DNA of 64,000 bases, taken from assembly GCA_009760885.1 (NCBI GenBank), contig CM019719.1, positions 37,722,584-37,786,583 on the forward strand, written 5' to 3'. Position 1 is the first letter of the stretch. The number at the start of each line of letters is the position of its first letter. Both the position numbers and the translations under genes were made by a program. A model generated the notes under the pieces. That model searched no databases, was not told where the DNA came from, and saw only the letters and a list, made by a program, of their open reading frames with translations. Source of the DNA: Achatina immaculata (Eukaryota; Mollusca; Gastropoda; Stylommatophora; Achatinidae). Shown here piece by piece: positions 1-18,846 of the stretch.

Positions 1-297
1 CTTCAAATGTCTGCATCAGGACATCACAATAATAGTAAAGTAACAGATAAGAAAAAAGCAAAATAACAGAACACAACAGTGTTGTATGGTTAGACTAAAA
101 AAAAAAAAAAACCATAAACACAGCACTATTAGATAAAGAAAAACTATAAGATAATTACACTGTTTAGTACTGCTTTACCGTACAAAAGTCTCTTTGTATC
201 CTATGTGTAAAAAATGTGTATCTATGACACAATTATGGGACTATATTTTGATTATGTCCTCTTAGGAATACATGTTAATCATATCAGAGGCGCTTAT

Positions 298-529
298 CTC
301 TCTGAACCTTAAGTGCCCAGGGCAGATGGGGCTTCCGCAAGGGTTTTCCACAAATGCCTGTCGCTTTTTTTTCTGCTCTTGCCCAGGTGAGTCCTCTATT
401 GCTCAACATCCTTTCTGCTGTTCTTCTCCATGTCTCTTTTGGTCTACCTTTACTTCTGTTCCCCTGTGGTGTCCATCTTAGTGCTATTTTTGGTAGTGAG
501 TTGTCAGTCATTCGGAACACGTCCCAACC
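298..529 (-). mobile_element. LINE family A, 3'-end fragment with target-site duplication
   Basis: The minus strand encodes the end of a reverse-transcriptase ORF with the pattern GHVFRMTDN / ALRWTPQGNRSKGRPKETWRR, and ends CTTAAGGTTCAGAGAGA. A 15-bp duplication with one mismatch (atcagaggcgcttat at 283-297, atcagaggcacttat at 530-544) brackets it. It is a 5'-truncated target-primed insertion in an MRPL12 intron. Confidence 0.85.
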
Positions 530-982
530 ATCAGAGGCACTTATGACACTGATTAATTCTCCTTATTTTGACTTCTCATCAAAGGATTTACTATTGAAAT
601 GGAGAGGAATATGTGATAAACAGCAGCAAAACTAACAGAATCAACAAGCTTTTTTTCCAAAGCTGAACAATCTTACACAGGATGCATCAACACCAACTTT
701 TTGCATGAAATTATGAATCTGTATTAATGTCCTTACATTTCATTTTGTTCCGATCTGTGCTTCATCTATTTTCTTCAAACAGAAATTTCTCTGAATACAT
801 AACTGACTGAATCTAAGCATTTATAAAGCCATTGGCAAAATACAACTTTCATTTTCATTAGATACTGCAGCCTACTGAAAGTAGGAAAACCTTATTTCTC
901 AAAGAGTTACAACTTCATAGAAACCTGAAGTGAAGTTTCTGATGTTCAGAGGTAGGCAATGGCATTCTAATCAACTTCTTAC

Positions 983-1193
983 CTTCAGGAGCTCATTGAG
1001 ATCTGCCACCTCTAAGAGTGTCAACTGACTTATATCATCAACAAGTTTCTGTATTTTGGGAGAATAAAGTTTCAGGGAACTGTTTGGTGCAGGGGGTGGA
1101 AGGACATCTGGGGCTGCTGTGCTGTATCCATGTGACTGATGTTTAGATACTGCTGAATGAGTCAATAACAGCAGTTGATTTCTGCTAGAAAGT
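983..1193 (-). CDS. MRPL12: MRPL12 coding exon 2
   Basis: The acceptor is a pyrimidine tract ending CTGCCAG at 1194-1195. The donor is AAG|GTAAGA at 982-981. The exon encodes about 70 residues ending in DLNELLK in phase 0, which includes the conserved bL12m dimerisation helix segment. Confidence 0.88.
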
Positions 1194-1922
1194 CTGGCAG
1201 GAACAAAAAGAAAATGATAAGAAGTTTCATTTAAAAAAAATTTTTTTATGAAGATGCCGTGTACTGCTTTGTGTACAGCAACAGACCAAACGAACATACT
1301 GCTCTCATCTTCATCACCCTCATAAAAGCCATACTGCCCAAAATAATGGGTTGTTACTGCTTGTTTTACATTTATACACCCTGGCTAACTCTACTAAAAC
1401 CAGTTTTACCACAGACCTCAACTCATCTATTGAAATGGCAACTTTTTCTTCACAAAAATCTAACAATTCGTCAAGACTGTCTTATAACAAAGCATCAACT
1501 ACACCCATAGTGAAGATGTATGTTGTGCATGAAAACTAATTTGGAAAACGAGTTCTGTCACTTTATGTATGAGACATATTCAGGTCAAATGGTTATTTTA
1601 AAATCTGTTAGTTTCTGACACAAATCCTTCAGGGGTCTTTCTACTTTTCGATGAAATTTAATGGGTTCTGGTTCCTTCAAATAATAAAAATTTAGCCAAT
1701 TACTGCCTGTCATAATATATTCACTGACAGGCCGCGTACAGTAAAACGTTTGTACTAAAATGACCTACAAACTCAAGCCATGCCGCGAACGCTATTATGG
1801 GGTTACACTTCAGATCTCACATGTTCAACTAAGTTTACTGTCCAAATTAATATCTCTTGTTCATACCTTCTGCAGTAATTTAAGCATTTTGTGTGAAAGA
1901 ATAATTTTCCAGTAGCTTGCAT
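983..1922 (-). CDS. MRPL12: Mitochondrial ribosomal protein bL12m, 5' part (two coding exons, gene continues past left edge)
   Basis: bL12m forms the L7/L12 stalk of the mitochondrial large ribosomal subunit and recruits translation factors; it is nuclear-encoded and imported. Two coding exons are visible: 1867-1922 and 983-1193. The joined frame starts with a basic, acid-free leader that looks like a mitochondrial presequence. It then reaches a segment ending in KIQKLVDDISQLTLLEVADL, followed by NELLK. This matches the family's N-terminal dimerisation segment (human version ends in TLLEISDLNELLK). The C-terminal ribosomal L7/L12 domain is not in the window and must lie beyond position 1. The start at 1922 gives a phase-compatible splice. 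The gene is divergent from TMA16, with 198 bp between the two ATGs. Assignment rests on the recognised family motif; the exon 1 model is inferred. Confidence 0.85.
1867..1922 (-). CDS. MRPL12: MRPL12 coding exon 1
   Basis: 56 nt from the ATG (1922-1920), encoding MQATGKLFFHTKCLNYCR plus two bases. The donor reads AAG|GTATGA at 1866-1865. The leftover AG joins the first base of exon 2 to give Arg, so the frame is kept. The content (Lys, Arg, Phe, no acidic residue) suits an import signal. No homology supports this short exon beyond phase and splice sites. Confidence 0.65.
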
Positions 1923-2120
1923 GATGCAGTTTAACTTCTGTGACTACAATCTGCTGCAGATTAGTTTCGGAAGAATTTTTCTACGTTAAAAGTCAGAAAA
2001 GAACACATGGTTAATTTAAGCTATTTAACAAATCTTCGTGTGTACATGCATTGTGTAATTAGACATAAGCACGCTACATAAGATAGTTACAGTCAACTAG
2101 TTACTACAATTTGTCACAGA
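1923..2120. promoter_or_regulatory. Putative bidirectional promoter between MRPL12 and TMA16
   Basis: Only 198 bp separate the divergent start codons of MRPL12 (minus) and TMA16 (plus), so both 5' UTRs and core promoters must lie here or overlap. No TATA box at a convincing position and no clear transcription-factor site is seen. Inferred from gene arrangement only. Confidence 0.5.
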
Positions 2121-2306
2121 ATGCCCAAGATAAAGCAGAACAGTGGATCAGGTGGTGAAAAACATAAAGAGAGACCCATTCATCCATACAGTAGAAAAGC
2201 GCTAAAGCTAGGCAAGCAGATTTTACATGGGAAGAAAGTAGAGGCCGCAAAAACAAATCAAGCCCAGAGGACAGAGTTGCTGGCTGAAAAATTACGGTGG
2301 TTTCAG
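2121..2306 (+). CDS. TMA16: TMA16 coding exon 1
   Basis: 62 codons from ATG to the donor TTTCAG|GTTTGT, phase 0. Encodes the basic N-terminus with the HPYSRKA motif and ends at LRWFQ, the same junction region as in vertebrate TMA16. Confidence 0.93.
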
Positions 2307-5300
2307 GTTTGTCATCAGTCATAACATAAAATTTCTAATCTTTGATGTGTAACGGTCAACATTAGTTGGTTCACCCATAAGGCATTTTCATATAATCATT
2401 ATACATATGCCCGTTTCTTCGAAGTTGAATTTCCAAGTGTCTATTTTGCATCAACCTGTCATAGCTGTTCTTTTTTTATTATTATTATTCGTGGCTTTCC
2501 TATGTTTGAAAAGTAATTCACCAAATACTGACTACCGAATAGTCGGATGCGTACTTCAGTGTCGTAATTCATATTTTCTCTTCATATAATCACAACCCAG
2601 CACCACCGCCCCTCCCCTTACGGCGTTTTTTTACGGTGTAGACGTGCCAGATGTGTTAGTGAATAACAATATAACGGTAAATAGACCACACTCTTTCTGG
2701 GCGCAGGGAAGATGAAGAAGCCATTGACGGGAATATATTCGGCAAACCAGATATTTATACAATTTTAATCATGTTAGTTTCAACAGATATGTTAATTTTT
2801 TCATGTTAACTGGTGCACAATATCAGATAACAAGATCTAATGACAGTGAACTTCAGGTGTGTAACAAAGTTTTTAAAATCAGTTCTGAATCATTCAGTTG
2901 TTGGCTTTTTTTCTTTTTTTCATACAAGGGGTGTTCAAAACAGTGAACTTTCACTATAAAGACTAAGTGCTCATTCGACATTTCAAGCACTGACTCTTAT
3001 TGCATTTTCTTGACTCTTCTATGGTTCCATCCTTTAAAAGTGGTTTTTAAGTTTGGGAAACAGGAATAAATCTGGTGGGGCTAAGTCTGGAGAGTAAAGC
3101 GGAAGGAGCTTTGCCATGGTGCAACATCAAAGACTGTTTCTCCTACATTTCAGGCCTCTTCTTGTGTACTGCATAGTTCAAATGTGCTAAAATTTCTTGG
3201 TACAACTGCTTCCTATCTGTATCTGACAATATGGCACATATTCATAGTGAACAGTGTCAAAAAAACAACCATCTTGATATTTGATCATCTCATCTGTGCT
3301 TTGTTTTGGTTAAGGAGACCCTTTCCTCACCAACTGCAAAGATTGGATTTTGGCTTTTTTCAACATCAGAGCCATCAACCCACACTTTATGACCTATTAG
3401 GGTTTTCTTAAGAAAGTTTCCATGACCATTTGCATGCAATTCCTGATTGTCAGTTGGCAAATGCAGCACAAATTTTGCAGAAACACAATCTCATCATCAT
3501 CAGGTGCCATGCCGACTGGCGTTGGCTATTATGCTTCTCCAGAGTACCCGATCCTTCATGCAGGCCATCAGTTCAGTTGGTGATCTCCTCTCACACCATC
3601 CCGTCAGACTGTCCAGTATCATTTCTCTTGGTCTTCCTCTTGATCTTCTTCCTTCTATTTTTCCTGTTGTTATAATATTTTCAATGCCCCCTCTTCTCAT
3701 TGCATGTCCTATGAAAGTACATTGTCTCTCTCTTATCTTTCTGACAAGGTTTTTTGTCTCTCCAGCTCTTCTCATACATTCTTCATTAGTTATTTTTGCT
3801 GTCCAGGGGATTCGCAACATTCTTCTAATAAACCACATTTCTGCTGCTTCCAATGATTTTTGTGCAGACTTGCCTATTGTCCATGATTCACTTCCATATA
3901 ACAAGATAGGTTCAATATAGCATTTTAGGACTCGTTTTCTAACATTCATTGATAAGGATGTATTAACTAATATGTTTCTCATTCTCTGAAATGCAGTCTT
4001 TGCTTGGCCTATTCTGTTCCTCATTTCTGTTTTGCATTTCCCATCTGAAGTTATTACTGCTCCAAGGTATTTGAATTTCTGCGCCTGCTTTAGATTGGTT
4101 CCGTTTAATTGAATACTGCATGCTGGTGGATTCTGTTTCTTAGATATAACCATAGTCTCTGTCTTTTTGATGTTCAAAGTAAGGCCTTTCTGTTCACTTT
4201 CTTTGGCGACTTTATCCAAGAGATTTTGCAGGTCTTGTTGGTTCTTCGCTATCAGTACTGTGTCGTCAGCATACCGAAGGTTGTTAATATTGTATCCTCC
4301 AGTTTTTATGCCTGGTTCTGTGATGATTGTTCTTAGAATATTCTCGCTGTACAGAGAAAAAAGGTCTGGAGATAGTACACATCCTTGTCGCACCCCTTGT
4401 TTTATAGGTTGGTATTTTCCAATTCCATTTTCAACTCGAACTGCTGCTTCTTGATGCCAGTATAGATGTTTTACAATCCTCAAGTCTTTGCCGTCTATAT
4501 TGATGTCTTCAAGCATTTTAATAATTTCACTATGTTTCACACACACAAACATTTTTTTTCCCTAATGTGACAAAAAGCATGCACACGTGTACATTTCAGC
4601 AGATGTAATGCTCATAGCAGAATGGGAACAAATGGCAGCTTGTTGTCAAGACCTGCTACCAAGTGCGCTCAGTATCCACACTGTGCTGGTTGGTGTGCTA
4701 AAAAAAAACACTACATTTATACAGAAACTGAACAGAGTTTTACTAGCATTTATTGGTTTAGTTTTATGTGTCATTATCTTTTGTAAAAAAAAAAAAAAAT
4801 GGCTAAAGGAAGCTAAAAGCATTGCAGCCGTGTCAGAATTTCTGCATTGCTCATTTCACAACAAATTTTACCATTTAAGAAAAAAAAATCAGTTGAAGTT
4901 AGTTGCCAGTGTTTGTATTAAAAAATTTTTTTTTAAACTTTAAAATACTATCCTTAGTAAAAAGAATTTTTAAAATAATATGAAAAAGATACAAAAGTAA
5001 TCATCTTCTTCATTCGCATTGTCTGTCTATATCTGCAGTCCTGTCTCTTGGATACATTTCACTGTTTTTTGTAATTCATGTATGGAACCATAGAGCTTTT
5101 CTTTAGTGGTTTCACTGGGCCAGTAATTATTTCTCAGTGTCTCATAGTTGGTGCAGTTCTGGAGGATATGTTCCACAGTTTGGGGCACTTGGGCACATGT
5201 ACATAGATTAGTAGTACCAACCTTAAACTTTTTATACATGTGACTTTGAAGTCGGCTGTGTCCTGTTTGGAGACGGAAGATGGTGACTTGTTCCTTTCTG

Positions 5301-7946
5301 TTTAACATGTGATAGTCATCATGTGAAGCAGCACAAACAATAGACATACCTGAAGCAAAAACAGAACTAAACATCAATACAGGACCAATAACAATAAGTG
5401 AAGTAAAGGAGGCAATAAAGAAGCTAAAATCAGACAGGGCACCAGGTGAAGATGAAGTGACTGCTGAGATGTTGAAAGCAGAAGAAACAGAAACACCAAA
5501 ACAACTTTGCCAGATATTACAACAAATTTGGGATCTAGAAAAAGCCCCAGATGAGTGGAAAACTGGGCTTATAGTAAAACTACCAAAGAAGGGTGACCTC
5601 AGAGATTGTGGGAACTGGAGAGGCATTACCCTACTGCCACTCACCAGTAAAGTATTTTGCATAATAATCATCAACAGAATTGTACCAACTCTTGAGGAAA
5701 ACCTTCAGAAAGAGCAGGCAGGATTTAGGAAAGGAAGATCATGCATAGACCACATATTTGTACTTAGACAAATATTAGAACAGGCAAATGAGTGGCATAG
5801 AACAACATATGCATTATTCATAGATTTTGAGAAAGCCTTTGACAGTGTCAACAGAGATGCACTGTGGAAAATCCTAAGATGGCATGGCCTCCCCCATAAG
5901 ATAGTTAATGTAATCAAAGCCCTATACGAGGGTTTTCAGTGCAAAGTTATCTGTGGAGAACATACCTCCAGCAGCTTTAGGGTACAAACAGGAGTGAAGC
6001 AGGGATGTGTACTATCACCAACATTATTTATCTTGGCAGTAGACTGGTTAATGAAGGAGGCAACAGCAGACAAACGCAGAGGATTACAATGGACCCTTGA
6101 CACAGTGCTGGAGGACCTTGACTTTGCGGACGACATTTGTCTATTATCACGCAGTCACAAAGATATGTAAGATAAAATAAACAAGCTAACTCAGAATGCA
6201 AACAACATAGGACTAAAGATCAGCGTAGGAAAGACAAAGTTAATGAAGCAAAATGTGAACAACAGAAATGTACTCAGAGTAGATAGCAAGTTAGTGGAGG
6301 AGGTCAACGAATTTGTATACCTTTGTAGCAGAGTAGCAGAAAATGGAGACAGCACAGAGGACATCAACAGCAGACTTACTAGAGCAAACCAGGCTTTTTC
6401 AATGCTGCAGAATATATGGAAATAAAAAAAACTAAGCATAAATATGAAAATCAGGATATTTAAGAGATCTTATTGGCAGAAATGCAGATGAAGCCACTGA
6501 CAACAATTATTGAGGAAAGACACTGGCGATGGTTGGGACATGTGTTCCGAATGACTGATAACTCACTACCAAAAATAGCACTAAGATGGACACCACAGGG
6601 AAACAGAAGTAAGGGTAGACCAAAAGAGACATGGAGAAGAACAACAGAAAGGATGTTGAGCAATAGAGGGCTCACCTGGGCAAGAGCAGAAAAAAAGGCG
6701 AAGGACAGGCATATGTGGAAAACCCTTGTGGAAGCCCCATGTGCCATGGGCACTTAAGGTTCAGAGAGAGAGAGAGTCATCATGTGGTGGTGTTTGTGGC
6801 TTCCTGTAGGTTTTTATCATGCTTTTCTTCTGATTATAGGTGATTGGTATGTCTGGTTGCTCCATTTCAGTGCCCTCTTTGGCCAGATGGTCAGCTTTCT
6901 CATTGCCACAGTGGGAGAGAATCCATTGCAAAGTGACTCCATGTTGTAATCCAATTTTTGACAAGGCATCCTTAAGGTCTGGTAGTTTGTTGCTCTGAAG
7001 TGCTTCCAGTACTGATCTTGCATCTGTGAGAATTACTACGGGACATCTATCAATTCTGGAGTCTGATAGTTTTTCAACTGCAGCAATAATTGCCCTAACT
7101 TCTGCATCATAATTGTTGCAGTATTTTCCAGTGGGTATGGAAATCTTGTCAGTGGTGTTGTTTGGATATTCAATATGTGCTCCTGCCCCTCCATTCTTTA
7201 TGGCATTATGTGTAGATCCATCTGTATACACACGTATCCAGGTGTCACATGGATATTTATCATCTAGAACACTAATTGTGGCTGTTGATCTTACAAGACT
7301 GCTCTGCATCTCACCATTCTGCACACCTTTCACTTCAGTCTGAATAGTTATTTGTGTACAACCTGCTTCTTTCCATGGTGTATGCTCTTGTACAGAACAG
7401 AAGTGATGAATCAAGCTGTAAATTGGATTTCTCAGTAGGTCATCATAAAAAAAAATATGGTGGAAGTGGGCTAAAAGAGTTTATTTAGCTAAGCAATATA
7501 TTTATGCACACTTTGATTTCATCTCTCTAATTTATTTTCAGAATCATCTTGATGATCGACACATTTACACAAAGCAGGACGTTATTAATCTTGTGGAGCA
7601 GTACAGGAGCCGCTTTAACGAGGAGCTGGAACAGATAAACATTATTCAGAATGTGGGAAACAGGAAAGGGCAGATGAAGCAATATGCTTCACGGGAGTCT
7701 GCCATCAGAATCACAATGGAGGAAGATACTAATCAGTTTGAGAGCTCAGGCATAGAAGTTCCTGATATGATAAACAAGAAGCACCTAGAAGAATTCAGGC
7801 AGTGGAATGGTGAAGTCAGATTCATACAAAATCTGAAACTGAGGAAAATTTCCAGAAGGGATGTAGATAAGTTAGATCAGAAGTTGTCAGATGAAGTTAA
7901 CAATGTGAATCAAGAGGCCATGTGTGATGAATGTGAACCTGCCTAG
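2121..7946 (+). CDS. TMA16: Translation machinery-associated protein 16 (TMA16), complete, two coding exons
   Basis: TMA16 binds nuclear pre-60S ribosomal particles and acts in large-subunit biogenesis. Coding exons 2121-2306 (62 codons) and 7542-7946 (134 codons plus stop) join in phase 0 to a 196-residue protein, close to human TMA16 (203). Conserved landmarks are HPYSRKA near residue 20, EKLRWFQ at the exon junction followed by NHLD, then FNEELEQI, SRESAI, and FESSGIEVPD with a downstream FRQWNGE. The protein is basic and lacks a signal peptide or membrane segment. The 5.2-kb intron is filled with LINE insertions. Poly(A) signals follow at 8031 and 8125. The start is the first ATG after the divergent promoter and matches the family's MPK start. 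Confidence 0.93.
3493..4552 (-). mobile_element. LINE family B, 5'-truncated reverse transcriptase (YADD type)
   Basis: A 350-codon open frame on the minus strand encodes the RT palm and thumb, with GVRQGCVLSP, then LRYADDTVLI (catalytic YADD), then the C-terminal LLYGSESWTIGKSAQKSLEA and GRRSRGRPREM segments typical of non-LTR retrotransposons. The N-terminal RT, endonuclease and any ORF1 are missing. The 3' end on the minus strand is ...GGCACCTGATGATGATGAG, a TGA/ATG-rich tail. Lies in the TMA16 intron. Two more copies lie at 21950-22380 and 60717-61254. Confidence 0.85.
5003..5325 (-). mobile_element. LINE family D (RNase H type), 3' segment of an interrupted copy
   Basis: The 3' end of the RNase H-bearing LINE also found at 31090-35574. 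It has the same C-terminal coding sequence ([18 protein letters not shown]) and a GCGAATGAAGAAGATG tail. The copy is broken by a family A LINE at 5326-6774 and resumes at 6787. In the TMA16 intron. Confidence 0.85.
5326..6774 (+). mobile_element. LINE family A, 5'-truncated RT (FADD type), nested in LINE D
   Basis: Open from 5328 with RT landmarks [72 protein letters not shown] and [14 protein letters not shown]. The catalytic motif is FADD. A TAA at 6168 and another stop near 6423 break the frame, and an internal deletion near 6468 removes part of the thumb compared with the copy at 9590. It ends GGTTCAGAGAGAGAG. The perfect 12-bp duplication agtcatcatgtg (5314-5325 and 6775-6786) shows insertion into the older family D copy. 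Confidence 0.92.
6787..7414 (-). mobile_element. LINE family D, RNase H segment (rest of the interrupted copy)
   Basis: Encodes the RNase H domain on the minus strand: RVYTDGSTHN (first catalytic Asp), [14 protein letters not shown] (Glu), [13 protein letters not shown] (Asp). The usual [15 protein letters not shown] region is degenerate, reading [15 protein letters not shown] with a short deletion. Homology to the full copy stops near 7395, so this copy is 5'-truncated. Confidence 0.85.
7542..7946 (+). CDS. TMA16: TMA16 coding exon 2 with stop
   Basis: The acceptor is tttattttcag|AAT. 134 codons (NHLDDRHIY... to ...DECEPA) then TAG. Carries the conserved central helical region and the acidic, less conserved tail. 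Confidence 0.93.
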   Translation, partial: NHLDDRHIYTKQDVINLVEQYRSRFNEELEQINIIQNVGNRKGQMKQYASRESAIRITMEEDTNQFESSGIEVPDMINKKHLEEFRQWNGEVRFIQNLKLRKISRRDVDKLDQKLSDEVNNVNQEAMCDECEPA

Positions 7947-8030
7947 AATTGAGACAAGTGTCATTTTTTATTATTTTTTTTTGCTTTAATATAATTTCTT
8001 GTTATATCTTCTTTCATAATTGTTAAGGCA

Positions 8031-8130
8031 AATAAATTAATAGTATTTACATGCATTAATTCTACAGTGTAAAACTGAAAGTGTGTTGTGTGTACATGGT
8101 GAAAAGCCTGAGAAGTGTTACATAAATAAA
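8031..8130 (+). terminator. TMA16 poly(A) signals
   Basis: Two AATAAA hexamers lie downstream of the TMA16 stop codon, at 8031-8036 and 8125-8130. Which one is used is unknown. Confidence 0.6.
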
Positions 8131-8424
8131 AACTAGATGTTCATAATTCTGTATATCAGTTTATTGACTTATCTTTTTTTTTAATCTGCAAAAAAAAAAA
8201 AAAACATGATTTTGGTCAAAAGAAGTGAATTTCTTTTTTTCTTTCAGAATTTTATATGTAACGTACAAAACATATCAAATATTTACTTCGATTCTACATT
8301 CATTTACCTTCACTTTCATATGTCATGCATGTCTTAAACATGTAAAGATTGAAAAAAAAAAAATGCCTTTCACTGACTACTTTTCAAGAGAAAATAACTA
8401 TGCTTAAAAAATTCTAGTCTTTAA

Positions 8425-9076
8425 CTCTTCCCGAGCCAGACATCAAACTTCTGATGCGCCTAGTTTCTCATGTCGTACCAGGCGTAAAAAATTTGACATT
8501 TGGTTTGTAGCAGTGTAACATTTAGTGCACATGCCCAGCAACCTTTTCCATTATGGCCGAAGAGTGCCTAGTAATGAGCAATGTCGAGCATCAAAAGGCG
8601 AAGTTTTGGATAGAGAAATTTCCATTTTTGGTGATGTGGTAGGGGCATGGACATGGCCTATGACCAGTCCACTGTTCTTGAATGTATCCCAAGTAGATCT
8701 AGACATATCTGACGACTGGAGAAGTCATCAGAAGGTTATTTCAGACATTATTTTAGCGATAATGCAACAGAATCAAAATACGACATCACCAGGTAGATCT
8801 ACGCACCTCAGATGGTACTTAGTGTGGATTTAGACCTATTCGATGGTAAGGTGGACACAATCATTGTCTAAAAACATCACATTACTTCTTTTTTCCTAAA
8901 AAAAAAAACTGTATTTATGAAATCATACATTTAGTTATATTTTGAAACATAATAAGTACGTGGAAATACTGTGTTTCATTCAATTTTACAACTATACCCC
9001 ATATAATATCAAGACCCACACTTTTACTCCAACACCCAGCTGAACATCCATGTTTCTTCCTGTGGCATGGAAAGAG
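8425..9076. mobile_element. piggyBac-like non-autonomous element with TTAA duplication
   Basis: A ~650-bp segment between TTAA at 8421-8424 and TTAA at 9077-9080. Its ends are imperfect inverted repeats: CTCTTCCCGAGCCAG on the left, tggcatggaaagag on the right, which reads CTCTTTCCATGCCA on the other strand. TTAA targets and TIRs of this form are typical of piggyBac. Internal open frames (for example 8525-8833) show no recognisable transposase. It lies between the convergent ends of TMA16 and PCNA. Confidence 0.65.
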
Positions 9077-9341
9077 TTAAGAGTTAAAAGCTTTCGAAAC
9101 CAAAATATCCAAATGTCAAGCAGCATTATTTACAAATTACACTTAGGCTTCAAAATACAATGCTCCTATTCAAAATTATGCCTGTAGATGACAATTCTGC
9201 TACTGCTCATGAAAACTACATCTGTGTCTAACAGATGGCAGCACTGCAACTGCAAACAGGCATGATGATAACAATTAACAGTATGTGATAAAAAGAGCAA
9301 TATCAAAAGTGAAAAGAAAAAAAATTACAAGGAATTTTTTT

Positions 9342-9347
9342 TTTATT
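9342..9347 (-). terminator. PCNA poly(A) signal
   Basis: AATAAA on the minus strand (TTTATT on plus), 82 bp past the PCNA stop. The only good hexamer close to the 3' end. Confidence 0.6.
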
Positions 9348-9428
9348 TACTTAATTTTAAGTATTGTTCACAAATTATCAACAGGTATATGAAATGCATG
9401 ATATGGTACATCTTTATAAGTAGCCTTT

Positions 9429-18004
<8,576 letters not shown>

Positions 18005-18053
18005 TTAATTTCTCTATGTATTAAAGTCTCTCTTGCTCTCTGACTAAAATGTC

Positions 18054-18061
18054 GCGCCAAA
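18054..18061 (-). promoter_or_regulatory. E2F-type site, PCNA promoter (proximal)
   Basis: GCGCCAAA on plus, TTTGGCGC on minus: a perfect E2F core, 74 bp upstream of the PCNA ATG. PCNA is a classic E2F/S-phase target in animals. Confidence 0.6.
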
Positions 18062-18085
18062 CGTTCGATGAGAATGAAGTCCGCC

Positions 18086-18097
18086 TTTTGCGGGAAA
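18086..18097. promoter_or_regulatory. E2F-type site, PCNA promoter (distal)
   Basis: TTTTGCGGGAAA, close to the near-palindromic consensus TTTSSCGSSAAA, 106-117 bp upstream of the PCNA ATG and 25 bp from the first site. Confidence 0.65.
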
Positions 18098-18846
18098 TGC
18101 CAAATAATAAAAATATCATTGGCTGTTTAAACCGGAAATAACAGAATCCGTCCTATGAGTTATGTTCCCTGCTTCCTCCTCTGTGCCAGTGTTTGTCGGG
18201 CTTGTTTGGACTGGAACGATCTAATAAACTAGAGAAGAGAAGATTCGAACCCCCGACCTTCGCCATGAGAGACTACTGCAATAATTTTAAAATTGTCAGA
18301 CATGAATATCCCAGTCGCAAGCATTCGTGGTCACTGTACGACAACAGATTTTTTTTTATGAAAGGAAAATATCCAGGCGTTCAATAATACATTAGGCTTC
18401 AATTTTTTTCATTCCCTTGTCGTTCTCATTCATGGTTGTCAATGATGGCGCAATCTTATCTAGAGAAGTTTTTTTTTTTTTACACAGCTCAGAAGTTGTA
18501 TCCTTTTCTCACCGTTAATATTGCGTTGGAGAATCCTTATAAAAGCATATTACAACGAACGCTCAAGCCACACACCATGCACTGAAAATCTAGAATCTAA
18601 TTCATTCGTCCTATAAGACATTCTATTGACGAATTTTATGACATTTTGATACAAGTTGCCGATAATGAGACATGTAAAAAATGGGAAGATATAAGACACA
18701 CTTGCCCTTAAATATTAATCTGAGAACTGGGTAGTGCGGCGGGATATGCTCCTGTAGGGGGTGGCATACATTCCTATGTCGGAGAATAATCTATGATCGG
18801 ATAACAGGTAATTCTCGTGTACTGCAATTTTCTTTCTCTTACGTCT

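Noticed and set aside
5027..5674. 215-codon minus-strand open frame as one protein
   Set aside because: It fuses the LINE D C-terminus with the antisense of LINE A across the 5314-5325 insertion junction; it is an accident of nesting.
8525..8833. 102-codon frame as a small gene
   Set aside because: It lies wholly inside the piggyBac-like element and shows no family motif; no transposase catalytic pattern was seen.
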